Source: Thermoflavifilum sp. (GTDB taxonomy: Bacteria > Bacteroidota > Bacteroidia > Chitinophagales > Chitinophagaceae). From it: a stretch of 64,000 nt of DNA. Of the stretch, positions 8,964 to 17,643 are shown piece by piece; positions within the stretch are counted from its first letter, which is position 1, and each line of letters begins with the position of its first letter. The position numbers and the translations under genes were made by a program. The stretch is taken from NCBI GenBank assembly GCA_023511875.1, contig JAIMAQ010000004.1, positions 62,001 through 126,000 of the forward strand, written 5' to 3'. The notes below the pieces were generated by a model. That model did not search any database. It was not told the DNA's origin and saw only the letters and a list, made by a program, of their open reading frames with translations.

Positions 8964-9226
8964 ATTTAGCATTTAGTTGATCAAATAATAAACGTAGTTT
9001 ATTCTTTTTTCTTATGTATGACCATTAATCAAGAATTTTTAAAAATAAACTCAGATCAAGCTATATTTGTGGCTCGTTTTTAGCGACCGTTCACCAACTA
9101 CCACATCCATAACCCACTGCCTCTGCTGCAAGCGAGTTCACATAAGCCGTAATTCCTAGGCATATCTAGCTACCAAATGAGCATGAACAGAGGAAATAGG
9201 AGGTTAGCATTTCGATTATCTGATGA
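8964..9226. other. Divergent intergenic region between the barrel gene and the efflux operon
   Basis: These 263 bases contain no open frame I trust and no RNA gene I recognise. A TATATTTG at 9062-9069 is the best promoter match for the efflux operon. An AT-rich stretch at 8970-9010 presumably carries the promoter of the barrel gene, but no exact TAnnTTTG is visible there on the minus strand. The ~150-base leader before 9227 shows no strong hairpin by eye. Confidence 0.4.
9062..9069 (+). promoter_or_regulatory. Probable -7 element of the RND efflux operon promoter
   Basis: TATATTTG is an exact TAnnTTTG. The -33 region about 21 bases upstream is only a T-run (9036-9040), so the match is partial. 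It would give a leader of about 150 bases before the first gene. Confidence 0.4.
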
Positions 9227-10657
9227 ATGAGAATTAAATACAAGATCATGAAGCCAATTTTGATCGCGATATATTTGTTTGGTGTATGTATTTTTTCTCC
9301 TTCGTTGTTGCCTGCTCAACAAGCTTCCCCATCAATAAATGGCTTACACGACTGTGTAGCATTTGCTTTGCGCCATAGTCCTGATCTTCAACAATCATAC
9401 CTCAATCGCGATATTACCTTACATACCATTCGTAGCAAGCTGGCCGATTGGTATCCACAAATTGGTTTTAGCTTGAATCTACAACATTATTTACAGTTAC
9501 CCACCTCTGTATTTCCGGATTTTAACAATCCCAACGGCCCTAAACGTGAGGTAAAGATTGGGGTAGCCAATTCTTCTACCCTCAGTTTTTCGGTTAACCA
9601 AACTTTGTTTGATCGCGATGTATTGCTGGCCGTACACTCAGCAGGCGATGTGAAGCAACAAACAGCGCAAACCATTCTTGAAGACCAGATCAATTCCATT
9701 GTCAACGTGAGCAAAGCTTATTACAATGTGTTGATCGCCCAACGGCAACTTGATATTGCAGAGCAAGATATTGTGCGGCTAAAAAAGAGTATGGAAGATG
9801 CGTATGCCCAATACCAAGCAGGTCTAGTAGATCAGACCGATTATGAACGGGCGAAGATCGCATTAAATAATGCTTATGCCAACCGTCAAACAGTGGCTCA
9901 ACAAGTGAAAGTGGCTTATGCTTATCTCAAGCAGCTGATGGGCTTTCCAAAAGATAGTGCATTTGTACTGACTTACGACACGGCACAAATGGATAATAAC
10001 GTGTGGTTTGATACTACGCAAGTTTTGCAATACACCAATCGCATCGAATATCAATTGTTGCAAAACAGCCGCCGGCTGCTTGTAGATGAATGGCAATACA
10101 ACAAGTGGAGTTTTTTGCCTAGTATATCGGCATTTTATAATTATAACTTAGCTTATTTAAACGATCAGTTTTCACAATTATACAGCCGTAGTTTTCCCAA
10201 TTCATTGATCGGTATACAACTCTCGCTACCTATTTTTCAAGGTACAAAGCGTGTACAAAATTTGGCCATTTCCAAATTACAGGTACAGCAGGCCGATTTT
10301 GCTTTACAGTCATTACAAAATCAGATCCGTACAGAATACGAACAAGCATTAGCCAATTACAAGAGCAATCTTTACACTTGGCAAACTTTAAAAGAAAATC
10401 TCGACATGGCGCGAGATGTATATCAAACTTTATCATTGCAATATCAGGCGGGGGTAAAAACTTATCTCGATGTCATCACAGCCGAAACCGATTTGCGTAC
10501 GGCAGAGTTTAGTTACTTGAATGCCCTATTGCAAGTGCTATCGAGCAAGCTAGATTTAGAGAAAGCCATGGGACTGATTCATGTATCAGACTACCTGCCA
10601 TCGGGCGCAACTTCTATCCCAGCACAGCAATCGGCTACGGCAAATGTCAACCCTTAA
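9227..10657 (+). CDS. TolC-family outer-membrane efflux protein
   Basis: The outer-membrane channel of a tripartite RND pump, 476 residues. A signal peptide (hydrophobic core around residues 8-26, ending LPAQQ) leads into two TolC repeats rich in long amphipathic helices with Gln/Ala/Asn, for example near residues 165-240 and 370-440. LTYD- and YQAGVKTYLDVITAE-like motifs are typical of the family. A second ATG at 9248 would give a shorter n-region and may be the true start. The adaptor gene follows 12 bases downstream, so the three pump genes form one operon. No regulator gene is adjacent. Confidence 0.92.
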   Translation: MRIKYKIMKPILIAIYLFGVCIFSPSLLPAQQASPSINGLHDCVAFALRHSPDLQQSYLNRDITLHTIRSKLADWYPQIGFSLNLQHYLQLPTSVFPDFNNPNGPKREVKIGVANSSTLSFSVNQTLFDRDVLLAVHSAGDVKQQTAQTILEDQINSIVNVSKAYYNVLIAQRQLDIAEQDIVRLKKSMEDAYAQYQAGLVDQTDYERAKIALNNAYANRQTVAQQVKVAYAYLKQLMGFPKDSAFVLTYDTAQMDNNVWFDTTQVLQYTNRIEYQLLQNSRRLLVDEWQYNKWSFLPSISAFYNYNLAYLNDQFSQLYSRSFPNSLIGIQLSLPIFQGTKRVQNLAISKLQVQQADFALQSLQNQIRTEYEQALANYKSNLYTWQTLKENLDMARDVYQTLSLQYQAGVKTYLDVITAETDLRTAEFSYLNALLQVLSSKLDLEKAMGLIHVSDYLPSGATSIPAQQSATANVNP

Positions 10658-10669
10658 AAGTCTATCGCT

Positions 10670-11815
10670 ATGAATGACATGAACCATATTTTTCGGCATT
10701 TCTTTTCCATCTGCATAGCGGGAGCAGCGAGCGTTGTTTTGCTCGATGGTTGCAAGCATGCTTCACAAACTCCCATGATGCCTCAGGCTGTGCCTGTGAG
10801 TGTGGTAGCGATACAGCCACAGTCGGCCATATATTATCAGTTTTATCCTGGCACCATACGGGCATTGAATGTGGTACAACTACGCGGCGACGTAAGTGGC
10901 TATATTACAGGTATCTTTTTTAAAGATGGCCAGTATGTGGAGAAAGGGCAGAAACTATATGAAATTGATCGTCAGCAATATGAAGCTGCATATCAACAGG
11001 CAGTGGCCAACTTGCAAGCTGCTGAAGCTAATTTAGAAAGAGCTCGCCAGGATGCGCAGCGTTATCAAGAGCTCAGTCAGAAAAACGCTATTGCTCGGCA
11101 AACCCTCGACCATGCTTTGTCTGACCTACGAAGCGCGGAAGCGCAAGTGGCTGCTGCCAAGGCCAATGTTAGCCAAGTGGAGACCAACTTGAGGTATTCG
11201 CGTATCGTAGCACCATTTAGTGGGATTATCGGTATCTCCCAGGTCAAATTAGGAGCTTTGGTCACTCCCGGCCAAACCCTATTGAATACGATTTCTTCAT
11301 ACGATCCTATGGCAGTAGATTTTCAAGTAGATGAAAAAGAAATTCCAGAGTTTACCGACATGCTGGCTCATGCAGCCCAGCACCATGCCGATTCTACCTT
11401 TATGATCCAATTGCCTGGCGGTAATCTCTATCCCTATCCCGCCACTATTTCGGTGATCGACCGAGCTGTAGATCCGCAAACGGGAACCATTACGATAAGG
11501 CTACTCATTCCTAACCAAAAAAACCTGTTGCGCGATGGTATGAGCTGTAATGTACGGGTTGCGCATCATTTGCCTTCGAGCACCTTACTGGTACCGCAAG
11601 TGGCTGTAACCGAACAATTAGGCGAACACTTCGTCTATGTGGTACAGGGCGATAGCGTAGTGCAGCGAAAAGTGAATATAGGTTATCCGGTGGGCAATCA
11701 ATATGTGGTGCAAGCGGGGTTGCAAGAGGGCGAGCAGGTGGTTACCCAAGGCATACAAAAATTGCATCAAGGGAGTCACGTGATAGTGAGTGGACAGGCT
11801 TCTTCTGCGCATTAA
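10670..11815 (+). CDS. RND efflux periplasmic adaptor (membrane-fusion protein)
   Basis: Bridges the inner-membrane pump and the TolC channel. The 381 residues begin with a lipoprotein-type signal: a hydrophobic segment then VVLLDGC, with Cys27 as probable lipid site (Asp at -2 is unusual for a lipobox). Then come the first half of the lipoyl/barrel-sandwich domain (LRGDVSGYITGIFFKDGQYV), a coiled-coil hairpin of Ala/Gln-rich heptads (~residues 100-165), the second lipoyl half (RIVAPFSGIIGISQVKLGALV) and the beta-barrel domain. This matches the AcrA/MexA order. The pump gene follows 53 bases on. Confidence 0.94.
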   Translation: MNDMNHIFRHFFSICIAGAASVVLLDGCKHASQTPMMPQAVPVSVVAIQPQSAIYYQFYPGTIRALNVVQLRGDVSGYITGIFFKDGQYVEKGQKLYEIDRQQYEAAYQQAVANLQAAEANLERARQDAQRYQELSQKNAIARQTLDHALSDLRSAEAQVAAAKANVSQVETNLRYSRIVAPFSGIIGISQVKLGALVTPGQTLLNTISSYDPMAVDFQVDEKEIPEFTDMLAHAAQHHADSTFMIQLPGGNLYPYPATISVIDRAVDPQTGTITIRLLIPNQKNLLRDGMSCNVRVAHHLPSSTLLVPQVAVTEQLGEHFVYVVQGDSVVQRKVNIGYPVGNQYVVQAGLQEGEQVVTQGIQKLHQGSHVIVSGQASSAH

Positions 11816-11868
11816 CGCGTAAATAGAGTCATGGATATCGTTTTCATTGAATCGAATTTTAGGCGGTT

Positions 11869-14800
11869 ATGATTGCAAATGTATTTATTAAACGCCCCAT
11901 CACGGCTATAGTGATTGCAATTATCATTGTATTGTTGGGAGTGCTCTCTATCCTCAACTTGCCCATTGCTCAATATCCAGATATCACACCTCCTGTAGTT
12001 CAAGTTACGGCCAATTATACGGGAGCCGATGCCCAAACGGTAGAGCAAACTGTAACAACACCCATTGAAACCCAGGTCAATGGCACCCCGGGCATGGAAT
12101 ACATGCAGAGCACCAGCACGAGTACGGGAACGAGTAGCATCAGTGTCACTTTTGGCTTGGGAACCAATGTAGATATTGCGGCATTAGACGTCCAAAACCG
12201 AGTGGGCATAGCAGCCCCTCAGCTTCCATCGGAAGTACAACGATTGGGAGTTACCGTCAGGAAAAGAAATCCCAGCATCTTGATGTTGGTAGCTCTTTAT
12301 TCACCGCATGGTACGCATAGCCCTGAATTTCTCAGCAACTATGCAAATATTTATGTGAAAGATGCATTGTTGCGTGTGAATGGAGTGGGAGATGTATTTA
12401 CCCGTGGGGCCGACTTTAGCATGCGTATTTGGCTTAAGCCCGAAAAGCTAGCTGCATTGAGGCTTACCCCAAGTGATGTGATAGCAGCGCTTCAATCGCA
12501 AAATCTGCAAATAGCTGCTGGGTCAATTGGTAATCCCCCGCAAGATAGCACCCAGGCTTTTCAGTATACCGTATTTACCAATAGCCGACTCAGCAAACCA
12601 GAAGATTTCGGTAATGTGATCATACGCTCGGATCCTCAAACGGGGGCTATCGTTCACCTGAAAGATGTAGCTCGTGTGGAATTGGGTAAGTTTACCTATG
12701 ATGATTATTCTTTTGTCGACGGGAAAAGAGCAACGTTTTTGTTGATTTTCCAAACGCCCAACAGCAATGCACTAGAGACCTACGATGGAGTAGTGGCCAC
12801 CATGAAACAACTCAAGAAAACCTTTCCGAGTGATGTCGACTATATGATTCCGTTTGAGTCGGTATCGGTCATTCGGGTGTCGATTCACGAAGTGGTCGTT
12901 ACACTTATCGAAGCATTGATCTTAGTGATATTGGTGGTATTTCTGTTTTTGCAAAATTGGCGAGCCACCTTAATTCCTGTACTGGTCATTCCGGTATCTA
13001 TCATTGGCACCTTTACGTTTTTTACCCTATTGGGTTTTACGATCAATAAGCTCACCTTGTTTGGTTTTGTGCTGGCTATTGGGATTGTGGTCGATGATGC
13101 CATCGTAGTTACAGAGGCGGTGGAACATTATATGAGTAGCCGAAAAATTTCGGCTAAGGAAGCCACCATTCTCGCCATGAAAGACATTTCTGGGCCCGTT
13201 ATTGCAATTGCCCTCATTTTAGCTTCTGTATTTATTCCCGTAGGTTTCATTCCTGGGATAGTGGGTAAGCTCTATCAACAATTTGCCATCACGATTGCGA
13301 TTTCGGTATTGATTTCTGCCTTCTTAGCACTCTCACTCACACCCGCCTTATGTACGCTTTTACTGAAGCCTGTAGAATTTGATGAGCATTCAAGAGGATT
13401 GAATAGATTTTTTTATGTGTTTGACCGTTGGTTTAGAAAAACTACGCTTAATTATACCGTTGGCGTGCGAAAGGCTATTGGGGCTTCGCGCTATGTTATT
13501 ATTTTGCTCATTTGCATCATCATTGGGGCGATCTTGTTGTTCAAGCATAAACCCACGGGTTTTATTCCTACTGAAGATGAAGGCAGGCTCTTTATCACGT
13601 TTGAACTTCCAGAAGCAGCCTCTACGGCGCGCACGGTACAGGTGCTCGATTCTATGATGAATATCTTAAAGCAAACACCAGGCGTGGGGCATTTTGCTGG
13701 GTTGGCGAGTTTAAACGTAGTGACGTTTTCTACTAAGTCGAATAGTGGTACGATCTTTTGTCAACTCAAGCCCTGGGACGAGCGGAAGTCAAAATCAGAA
13801 CAGTTGTTTGCCATCATTGGGCAACTGCAGCGCCGCTTTGCCACAATAAAAGAGGCCAATATTGTTGTTATTCCTCCTCCCGCTATTCCTGGATTGGGGG
13901 CTACGGGAGGCTTTACATTTGAGTTAGAAGACAGAGCTGGAACCGATGATTTACAAACTTTTGAATCGGTAGTGCGGCGTTTTGTAGCGGCTGCTAATCA
14001 GCGTCCAGAAATTAGTAATGCATTTTCTTTTTTCACTGCGCATACTCCCGCTTACCGCGTAGACGTAGATCGGGATAAATGTGAAAAAATGGGAGTAAAT
14101 ATTGCCGATGTTTACCAAACCCTACAAACTTATTTGGGGAGCTCGTATGTAAATGATTTTACGATTTACGGGCGTAATTTCCGAGTGGTGGCGCAGGCCG
14201 ATACCCAATATCGAAACACGATCCATGATCTGGCCGATTATTATGTGCGGAACACATCGGGGCAGATGATTCCCCTGAGCAATTTAGTGACATATAAAAC
14301 CATTGAAACGGCTCCCTTGATATCGCATTACAATTTGTTTCGCTCGGCCGAGATCAATGGCAGTGCGGCGCCGGGTTATAGCAGTGGTGATGCCATCAGG
14401 GCGCTGGAAGAGGTGGCTGCACAGGTATTGCCCAATGGCTATGGGTACGAGTTTTCTGGGTTGAGCCGGGAAGAAATTCAGGCGGGATCTAAGACCATTT
14501 ATATCTTTTTGCTTTCGGTAGTCTTTGTGTTTTTGCTACTTGCTGCTCTTTACGAGAGTTGGTCTGTGCCGTTTGCTGTGCTGCTAGCTGTGCCATTGGC
14601 TGCTTTTGGGGCCATTTTCACCCTCACGTTTACGCCAAGCTTATCGAATAGTGTGTATGCCCAAATAGGATTGGTGACGTTGATCGGATTAGCGGCAAAA
14701 AATGCCATCCTCATCGTGGAATTTGCCAAAGAGCGGGTGGATAAGGGAATGCAAGAAGTGAATGCTACTTTAGAAGCATCGCAGCTGAGGCTTAGGCCTA

Positions 14801-15048
14801 TTTTGATGACTTCTTTTGCCTTCATTTTTGGGGTAGCTCCGCTGGCGCTAGCTACGGGAGCGGGGGCCGTTTCCCGACAAACTATTGGCTTCACCGTATT
14901 AGGCGGTATGCTGGCTGCTACTATATTGGGCATTTTCACAGTGCCGGTGCTGTTTGTATCGATTATCCGGTTAGCCTATGGCAAGAAAAAACTACAAGAG
15001 CTTCAATCTAGGGCTGCTGTGGAAGAAATGCCCCAAGAACCGATGTAA
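11869..15048 (+). CDS. RND multidrug efflux pump, HAE1 family (AcrB-like)
   Basis: A proton-driven inner-membrane pump of 1059 residues, the usual AcrB length. It begins with the standard MIANVFIKRPITAIVIAI first helix and YPDITPPVVQVTANYTGA porter start. The helix-4 proton-relay motif GIVVDDAIVVTEAVEH contains the paired Asp residues, and the counterpart Lys lies in the later helix of GLAAKNAILIVEFAKE. Two large periplasmic loops and about 12 membrane segments are evident. With the two genes before it, it forms a complete pump. Substrates cannot be inferred. Confidence 0.96.
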   Translation: MIANVFIKRPITAIVIAIIIVLLGVLSILNLPIAQYPDITPPVVQVTANYTGADAQTVEQTVTTPIETQVNGTPGMEYMQSTSTSTGTSSISVTFGLGTNVDIAALDVQNRVGIAAPQLPSEVQRLGVTVRKRNPSILMLVALYSPHGTHSPEFLSNYANIYVKDALLRVNGVGDVFTRGADFSMRIWLKPEKLAALRLTPSDVIAALQSQNLQIAAGSIGNPPQDSTQAFQYTVFTNSRLSKPEDFGNVIIRSDPQTGAIVHLKDVARVELGKFTYDDYSFVDGKRATFLLIFQTPNSNALETYDGVVATMKQLKKTFPSDVDYMIPFESVSVIRVSIHEVVVTLIEALILVILVVFLFLQNWRATLIPVLVIPVSIIGTFTFFTLLGFTINKLTLFGFVLAIGIVVDDAIVVTEAVEHYMSSRKISAKEATILAMKDISGPVIAIALILASVFIPVGFIPGIVGKLYQQFAITIAISVLISAFLALSLTPALCTLLLKPVEFDEHSRGLNRFFYVFDRWFRKTTLNYTVGVRKAIGASRYVIILLICIIIGAILLFKHKPTGFIPTEDEGRLFITFELPEAASTARTVQVLDSMMNILKQTPGVGHFAGLASLNVVTFSTKSNSGTIFCQLKPWDERKSKSEQLFAIIGQLQRRFATIKEANIVVIPPPAIPGLGATGGFTFELEDRAGTDDLQTFESVVRRFVAAANQRPEISNAFSFFTAHTPAYRVDVDRDKCEKMGVNIADVYQTLQTYLGSSYVNDFTIYGRNFRVVAQADTQYRNTIHDLADYYVRNTSGQMIPLSNLVTYKTIETAPLISHYNLFRSAEINGSAAPGYSSGDAIRALEEVAAQVLPNGYGYEFSGLSREEIQAGSKTIYIFLLSVVFVFLLLAALYESWSVPFAVLLAVPLAAFGAIFTLTFTPSLSNSVYAQIGLVTLIGLAAKNAILIVEFAKERVDKGMQEVNATLEASQLRLRPILMTSFAFIFGVAPLALATGAGAVSRQTIGFTVLGGMLAATILGIFTVPVLFVSIIRLAYGKKKLQELQSRAAVEEMPQEPM

Positions 15049-15063
15049 CCTTGCAGATTGTCT

Positions 15064-15071
15064 TAATTTTG
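15064..15071 (+). promoter_or_regulatory. -7 element of the trhO promoter
   Basis: TAATTTTG matches TAnnTTTG exactly and lies just after the pump gene stop (15048). It places the transcription start near 15077. The open frame extends upstream to a Met codon at 15051, but that codon would precede the RNA start, so translation should begin at 15090 or 15132. Confidence 0.5.
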
Positions 15072-15089
15072 AGGCTACTTATCAAGAGG

Positions 15090-16190
15090 TGTATGTGTGA
15101 TTCAAGTTTTTCTTCTCAGCATTCTACAGTCATGCACTATTCTTCTCTCGTTAGACGACGAGAGAAAGTAGTGTCGTTTTACCGATATGTGTACATTTCA
15201 AATCCAGAGGCTTTTCGAGAAGAGCTATGGCAGGTATTTTCTGCATGGGAGATCTTAGGGAGAATTTATATAGCTCCAGAAGGCATTAATGCCCAGATGA
15301 GTGTGCCCGAGTGGATGATCGACACCTTCGTTAGCTTTGTTTCGGAGCATCCTTTGCTGGGTAAAGAGATATTACTCAATTGGGCTATTGACCAGCCTAT
15401 GCTGGCTTTCGATAAGTTAAAGATTAAAGTTAGGCCGAAGATAGTGGCCGATGGGATTTCGGATCCTACATTTAATCCTGCTCGAAAAGGTGCTTATGTT
15501 GATGCGCAAAGCTTTAACGAGCTTACAGATCGCGAAGAGACGCTTGTGGTAGATATGCGTAATCACTATGAGTATGAAGTAGGACATTTTGAACGCGCTA
15601 TAGAAGTACCCGCCGATACATTTCGAGAGCAGCTGAGCTTGGTAGTAGATATGCTGGGTCAACAAAAAGACCGCCCAGTGGTGATGTATTGCACGGGGGG
15701 CATTCGTTGTGAAAAAGCCAGTGCCTGGTTGCTGCATCATGGCTTTAAACAAGTATACCATTTGAGAGGTGGAATTATCGAGTATGTGCGGCAGGTGAGA
15801 GAAAAGGGTTTGCCCAATAAATTTCATGGGAAAAATTTTGTGTTTGATGCCCGCATGGGTGAACGGGTGACTGATGAAGTGATTGGGCACTGTTATCAAT
15901 GTGGCAGGCCCAGCGATCGGCAGGTCAACTGCCGCAATGATGCTTGTCATATGTTGTTCATTCAGTGTGAAGATTGTGCGCAGCAATATGAAGGATGCTG
16001 CAGCAGCGCCTGTCGAGAAGTCGTCCATTTGCCTGAAGAGCAACAACGGCTTATTCGCCGGTTGGCTCCCCAAAAATTGCCAGCCTTCTGCAATGCCCGG
16101 GTACGCAGGATGCAGCTGATGGGCTCAGCAACTCATCCAACCATGCAAGATTTGGTGGAAATGGTAAGAAATGGCATTCAGCTGGCCTAG
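15090..16190 (+). CDS. trhO: tRNA uridine(34) hydroxylase, rhodanese-like (TrhO/YceA)
   Basis: Hydroxylates uridine 34 of certain tRNAs to 5-hydroxyuridine, the oxygen-dependent route to wobble modification. Similarity to E. coli YceA is clear along most of the chain: FYRYVYISNP, AEGINAQMSVPE-like, MRNHYEYEVGHFE and the rhodanese catalytic Cys in MYCTGGIRCEKASAWLLHH. A C-terminal Cys-rich zinc-like region follows (CYQCGRPSD, CRNDACHMLFIQCEDC, CCSSAC). The ATG at 15090 gives 26 residues before the conserved VSFYRY, the same number as in YceA; 15132 is the alternative. It may share read-through with the pump operon. Confidence 0.95.
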   Translation, partial: CMCDSSFSSQHSTVMHYSSLVRRREKVVSFYRYVYISNPEAFREELWQVFSAWEILGRIYIAPEGINAQMSVPEWMIDTFVSFVSEHPLLGKEILLNWAIDQPMLAFDKLKIKVRPKIVADGISDPTFNPARKGAYVDAQSFNELTDREETLVVDMRNHYEYEVGHFERAIEVPADTFREQLSLVVDMLGQQKDRPVVMYCTGGIRCEKASAWLLHHGFKQVYHLRGGIIEYVRQVREKGLPNKFHGKNFVFDARMGERVTDEVIGHCYQCGRPSDRQVNCRNDACHMLFIQCEDCAQQYEGCCSSACREVVHLPEEQQRLIRRLAPQKLPAFCNARVRRMQLMGSATHPTMQDLVEMVRNGIQLA

Positions 16191-16221
16191 CTTCAACGGG
16201 CTCATATTTTCATGTTTACCC

Positions 16222-17631
16222 TTATTTATCCCACCAGAGATGATCGGTGAGTTGTACCTGTGGCACATTTTGGCCATTGCGAGTCGTTTCGCTGCTGGGA
16301 TAGCTTACTCGACGAATAAACGTACTGAGCGCAGCACCTACAGGTAATAGAAAGTCTTTGTAAGCATAATCAAACCTGCGCATATCATCCCAGGTAACTG
16401 GATTGAGAAAACAAGCCACATATTTTTCTTTCATGATGAGGGCAAGGGTGAGGTTGGAAGCGCCAACGGCCACAGCAGGCTCTTGCAGATACCGTTGAAT
16501 CGCCGTATCGGGTACGCCCATTTTGCGCATTTGCGCTTGAATACCCTGCAAATAAGCTTGATAAGCCTGAACCTTATCGCCCATTCGAAAATGGGCCTCT
16601 GCTTCTGTAAATTTACATTCTGCAAAAGTGATCATCTCCAGCGGTGAATGATCGGAGGAATAATATTTTCCCGCATCGAGATAACACTCAGCATGTTCTG
16701 TACCAGAGCTTTGCCGGCCGGCTCCATTTGGCGTACCCCTATAGTCTCCATATTTTGTAGTATCGGTAATCAAGGGCAGCCTGGGGTCAAACACCCCATA
16801 AGTTGTTCCATTTAGAGCGTTGATCAAGTAAGCCGAAAGCCATCCATCGAGCAATAGACCTGCGTTGTTGATGGCTACTTGCGCCCAGGGGTTGCGTACG
16901 GCAAACTCTGTGAGTTGAGCATCATCTTCACTTGTATCATAGGCTTGGCTCAAAGCGGCCAGTACGGCCGAGGGATCGTAGGCATTGGTTTTGCTGACCA
17001 GAGTCAACAAACGAGCCTTTAAGGCATAAGCCGTCTTGATCCAAGCCTGAGCACTGCCTTTATGGATGAAATCGCTTGCTGCATCGAGCTGGCCCGCAGC
17101 ATCGGGTTGTTGCAACGCTTGGATGCCCCGATTCAGTAAAGCCAAGCAGGTATCATAGAGGCTTTGCTGCGGATCGAAATGGGGAGTTAAATTCACTACT
17201 CCTTGAAAAGCCTCACTATAGGGCATATCACCCCATATGTTTGTTCCTAAGCTAAGATTGTATGCCATCAGGATATCGGCCACACCTTCATAGGCAACCA
17301 ATTGTTTTTCATTAGCCAGCTTGCGCATATCATAGATATCTGTAAGGGTGTTGTACAGCGCATTCCAATCGCCCGAAGGATCAATAGGCTGATAAGTATC
17401 CACATCACTTCCAGGATTGGGAGAAGCCAGGTACTGTACATAGTAAGAAGTAATGTCGTGGCTGATATTAAAAGTATTATAGGCCGAAGTATACGTCACA
17501 TTAGCGAGTAAGCCCGCAATTGGAGGCTCATTAGCCGCATTAGGATTTTGATTAATATCCAAATATTTCTGACAGCTCGATAAACTGAGGCTTGCAGAAA
17601 TAATTATGAGAAGAAATTTTATTTGTCGCAT
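16222..17631 (-). CDS. SusD/RagB-family nutrient-binding lipoprotein
   Basis: Surface-exposed lipoprotein lid of a SusCD import complex, 469 residues. The signal peptide ends in a clean lipobox, LSSC, with Cys20 followed by QKYLDINQNPNAA, the typical SusD start. Helical TPR-like segments and a C-terminal region characteristic of the SusD-like_2 group follow. It starts 12 bases after its SusC partner. No glycoside hydrolase, lyase, protease or anti-sigma factor sits beside the pair, so the cargo (glycan, peptide or other) is unknown. Confidence 0.93.
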   Translation of the reverse strand: MRQIKFLLIIISASLSLSSCQKYLDINQNPNAANEPPIAGLLANVTYTSAYNTFNISHDITSYYVQYLASPNPGSDVDTYQPIDPSGDWNALYNTLTDIYDMRKLANEKQLVAYEGVADILMAYNLSLGTNIWGDMPYSEAFQGVVNLTPHFDPQQSLYDTCLALLNRGIQALQQPDAAGQLDAASDFIHKGSAQAWIKTAYALKARLLTLVSKTNAYDPSAVLAALSQAYDTSEDDAQLTEFAVRNPWAQVAINNAGLLLDGWLSAYLINALNGTTYGVFDPRLPLITDTTKYGDYRGTPNGAGRQSSGTEHAECYLDAGKYYSSDHSPLEMITFAECKFTEAEAHFRMGDKVQAYQAYLQGIQAQMRKMGVPDTAIQRYLQEPAVAVGASNLTLALIMKEKYVACFLNPVTWDDMRRFDYAYKDFLLPVGAALSTFIRRVSYPSSETTRNGQNVPQVQLTDHLWWDK

Positions 17632-17643
17632 AGTCGGTATGTT

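Noticed and set aside
15417-16073. A 218-residue minus-strand open frame inside trhO
   Set aside because: It is antisense to a protein with clear end-to-end family similarity and shows no motif; such long shadows are expected in this base composition.
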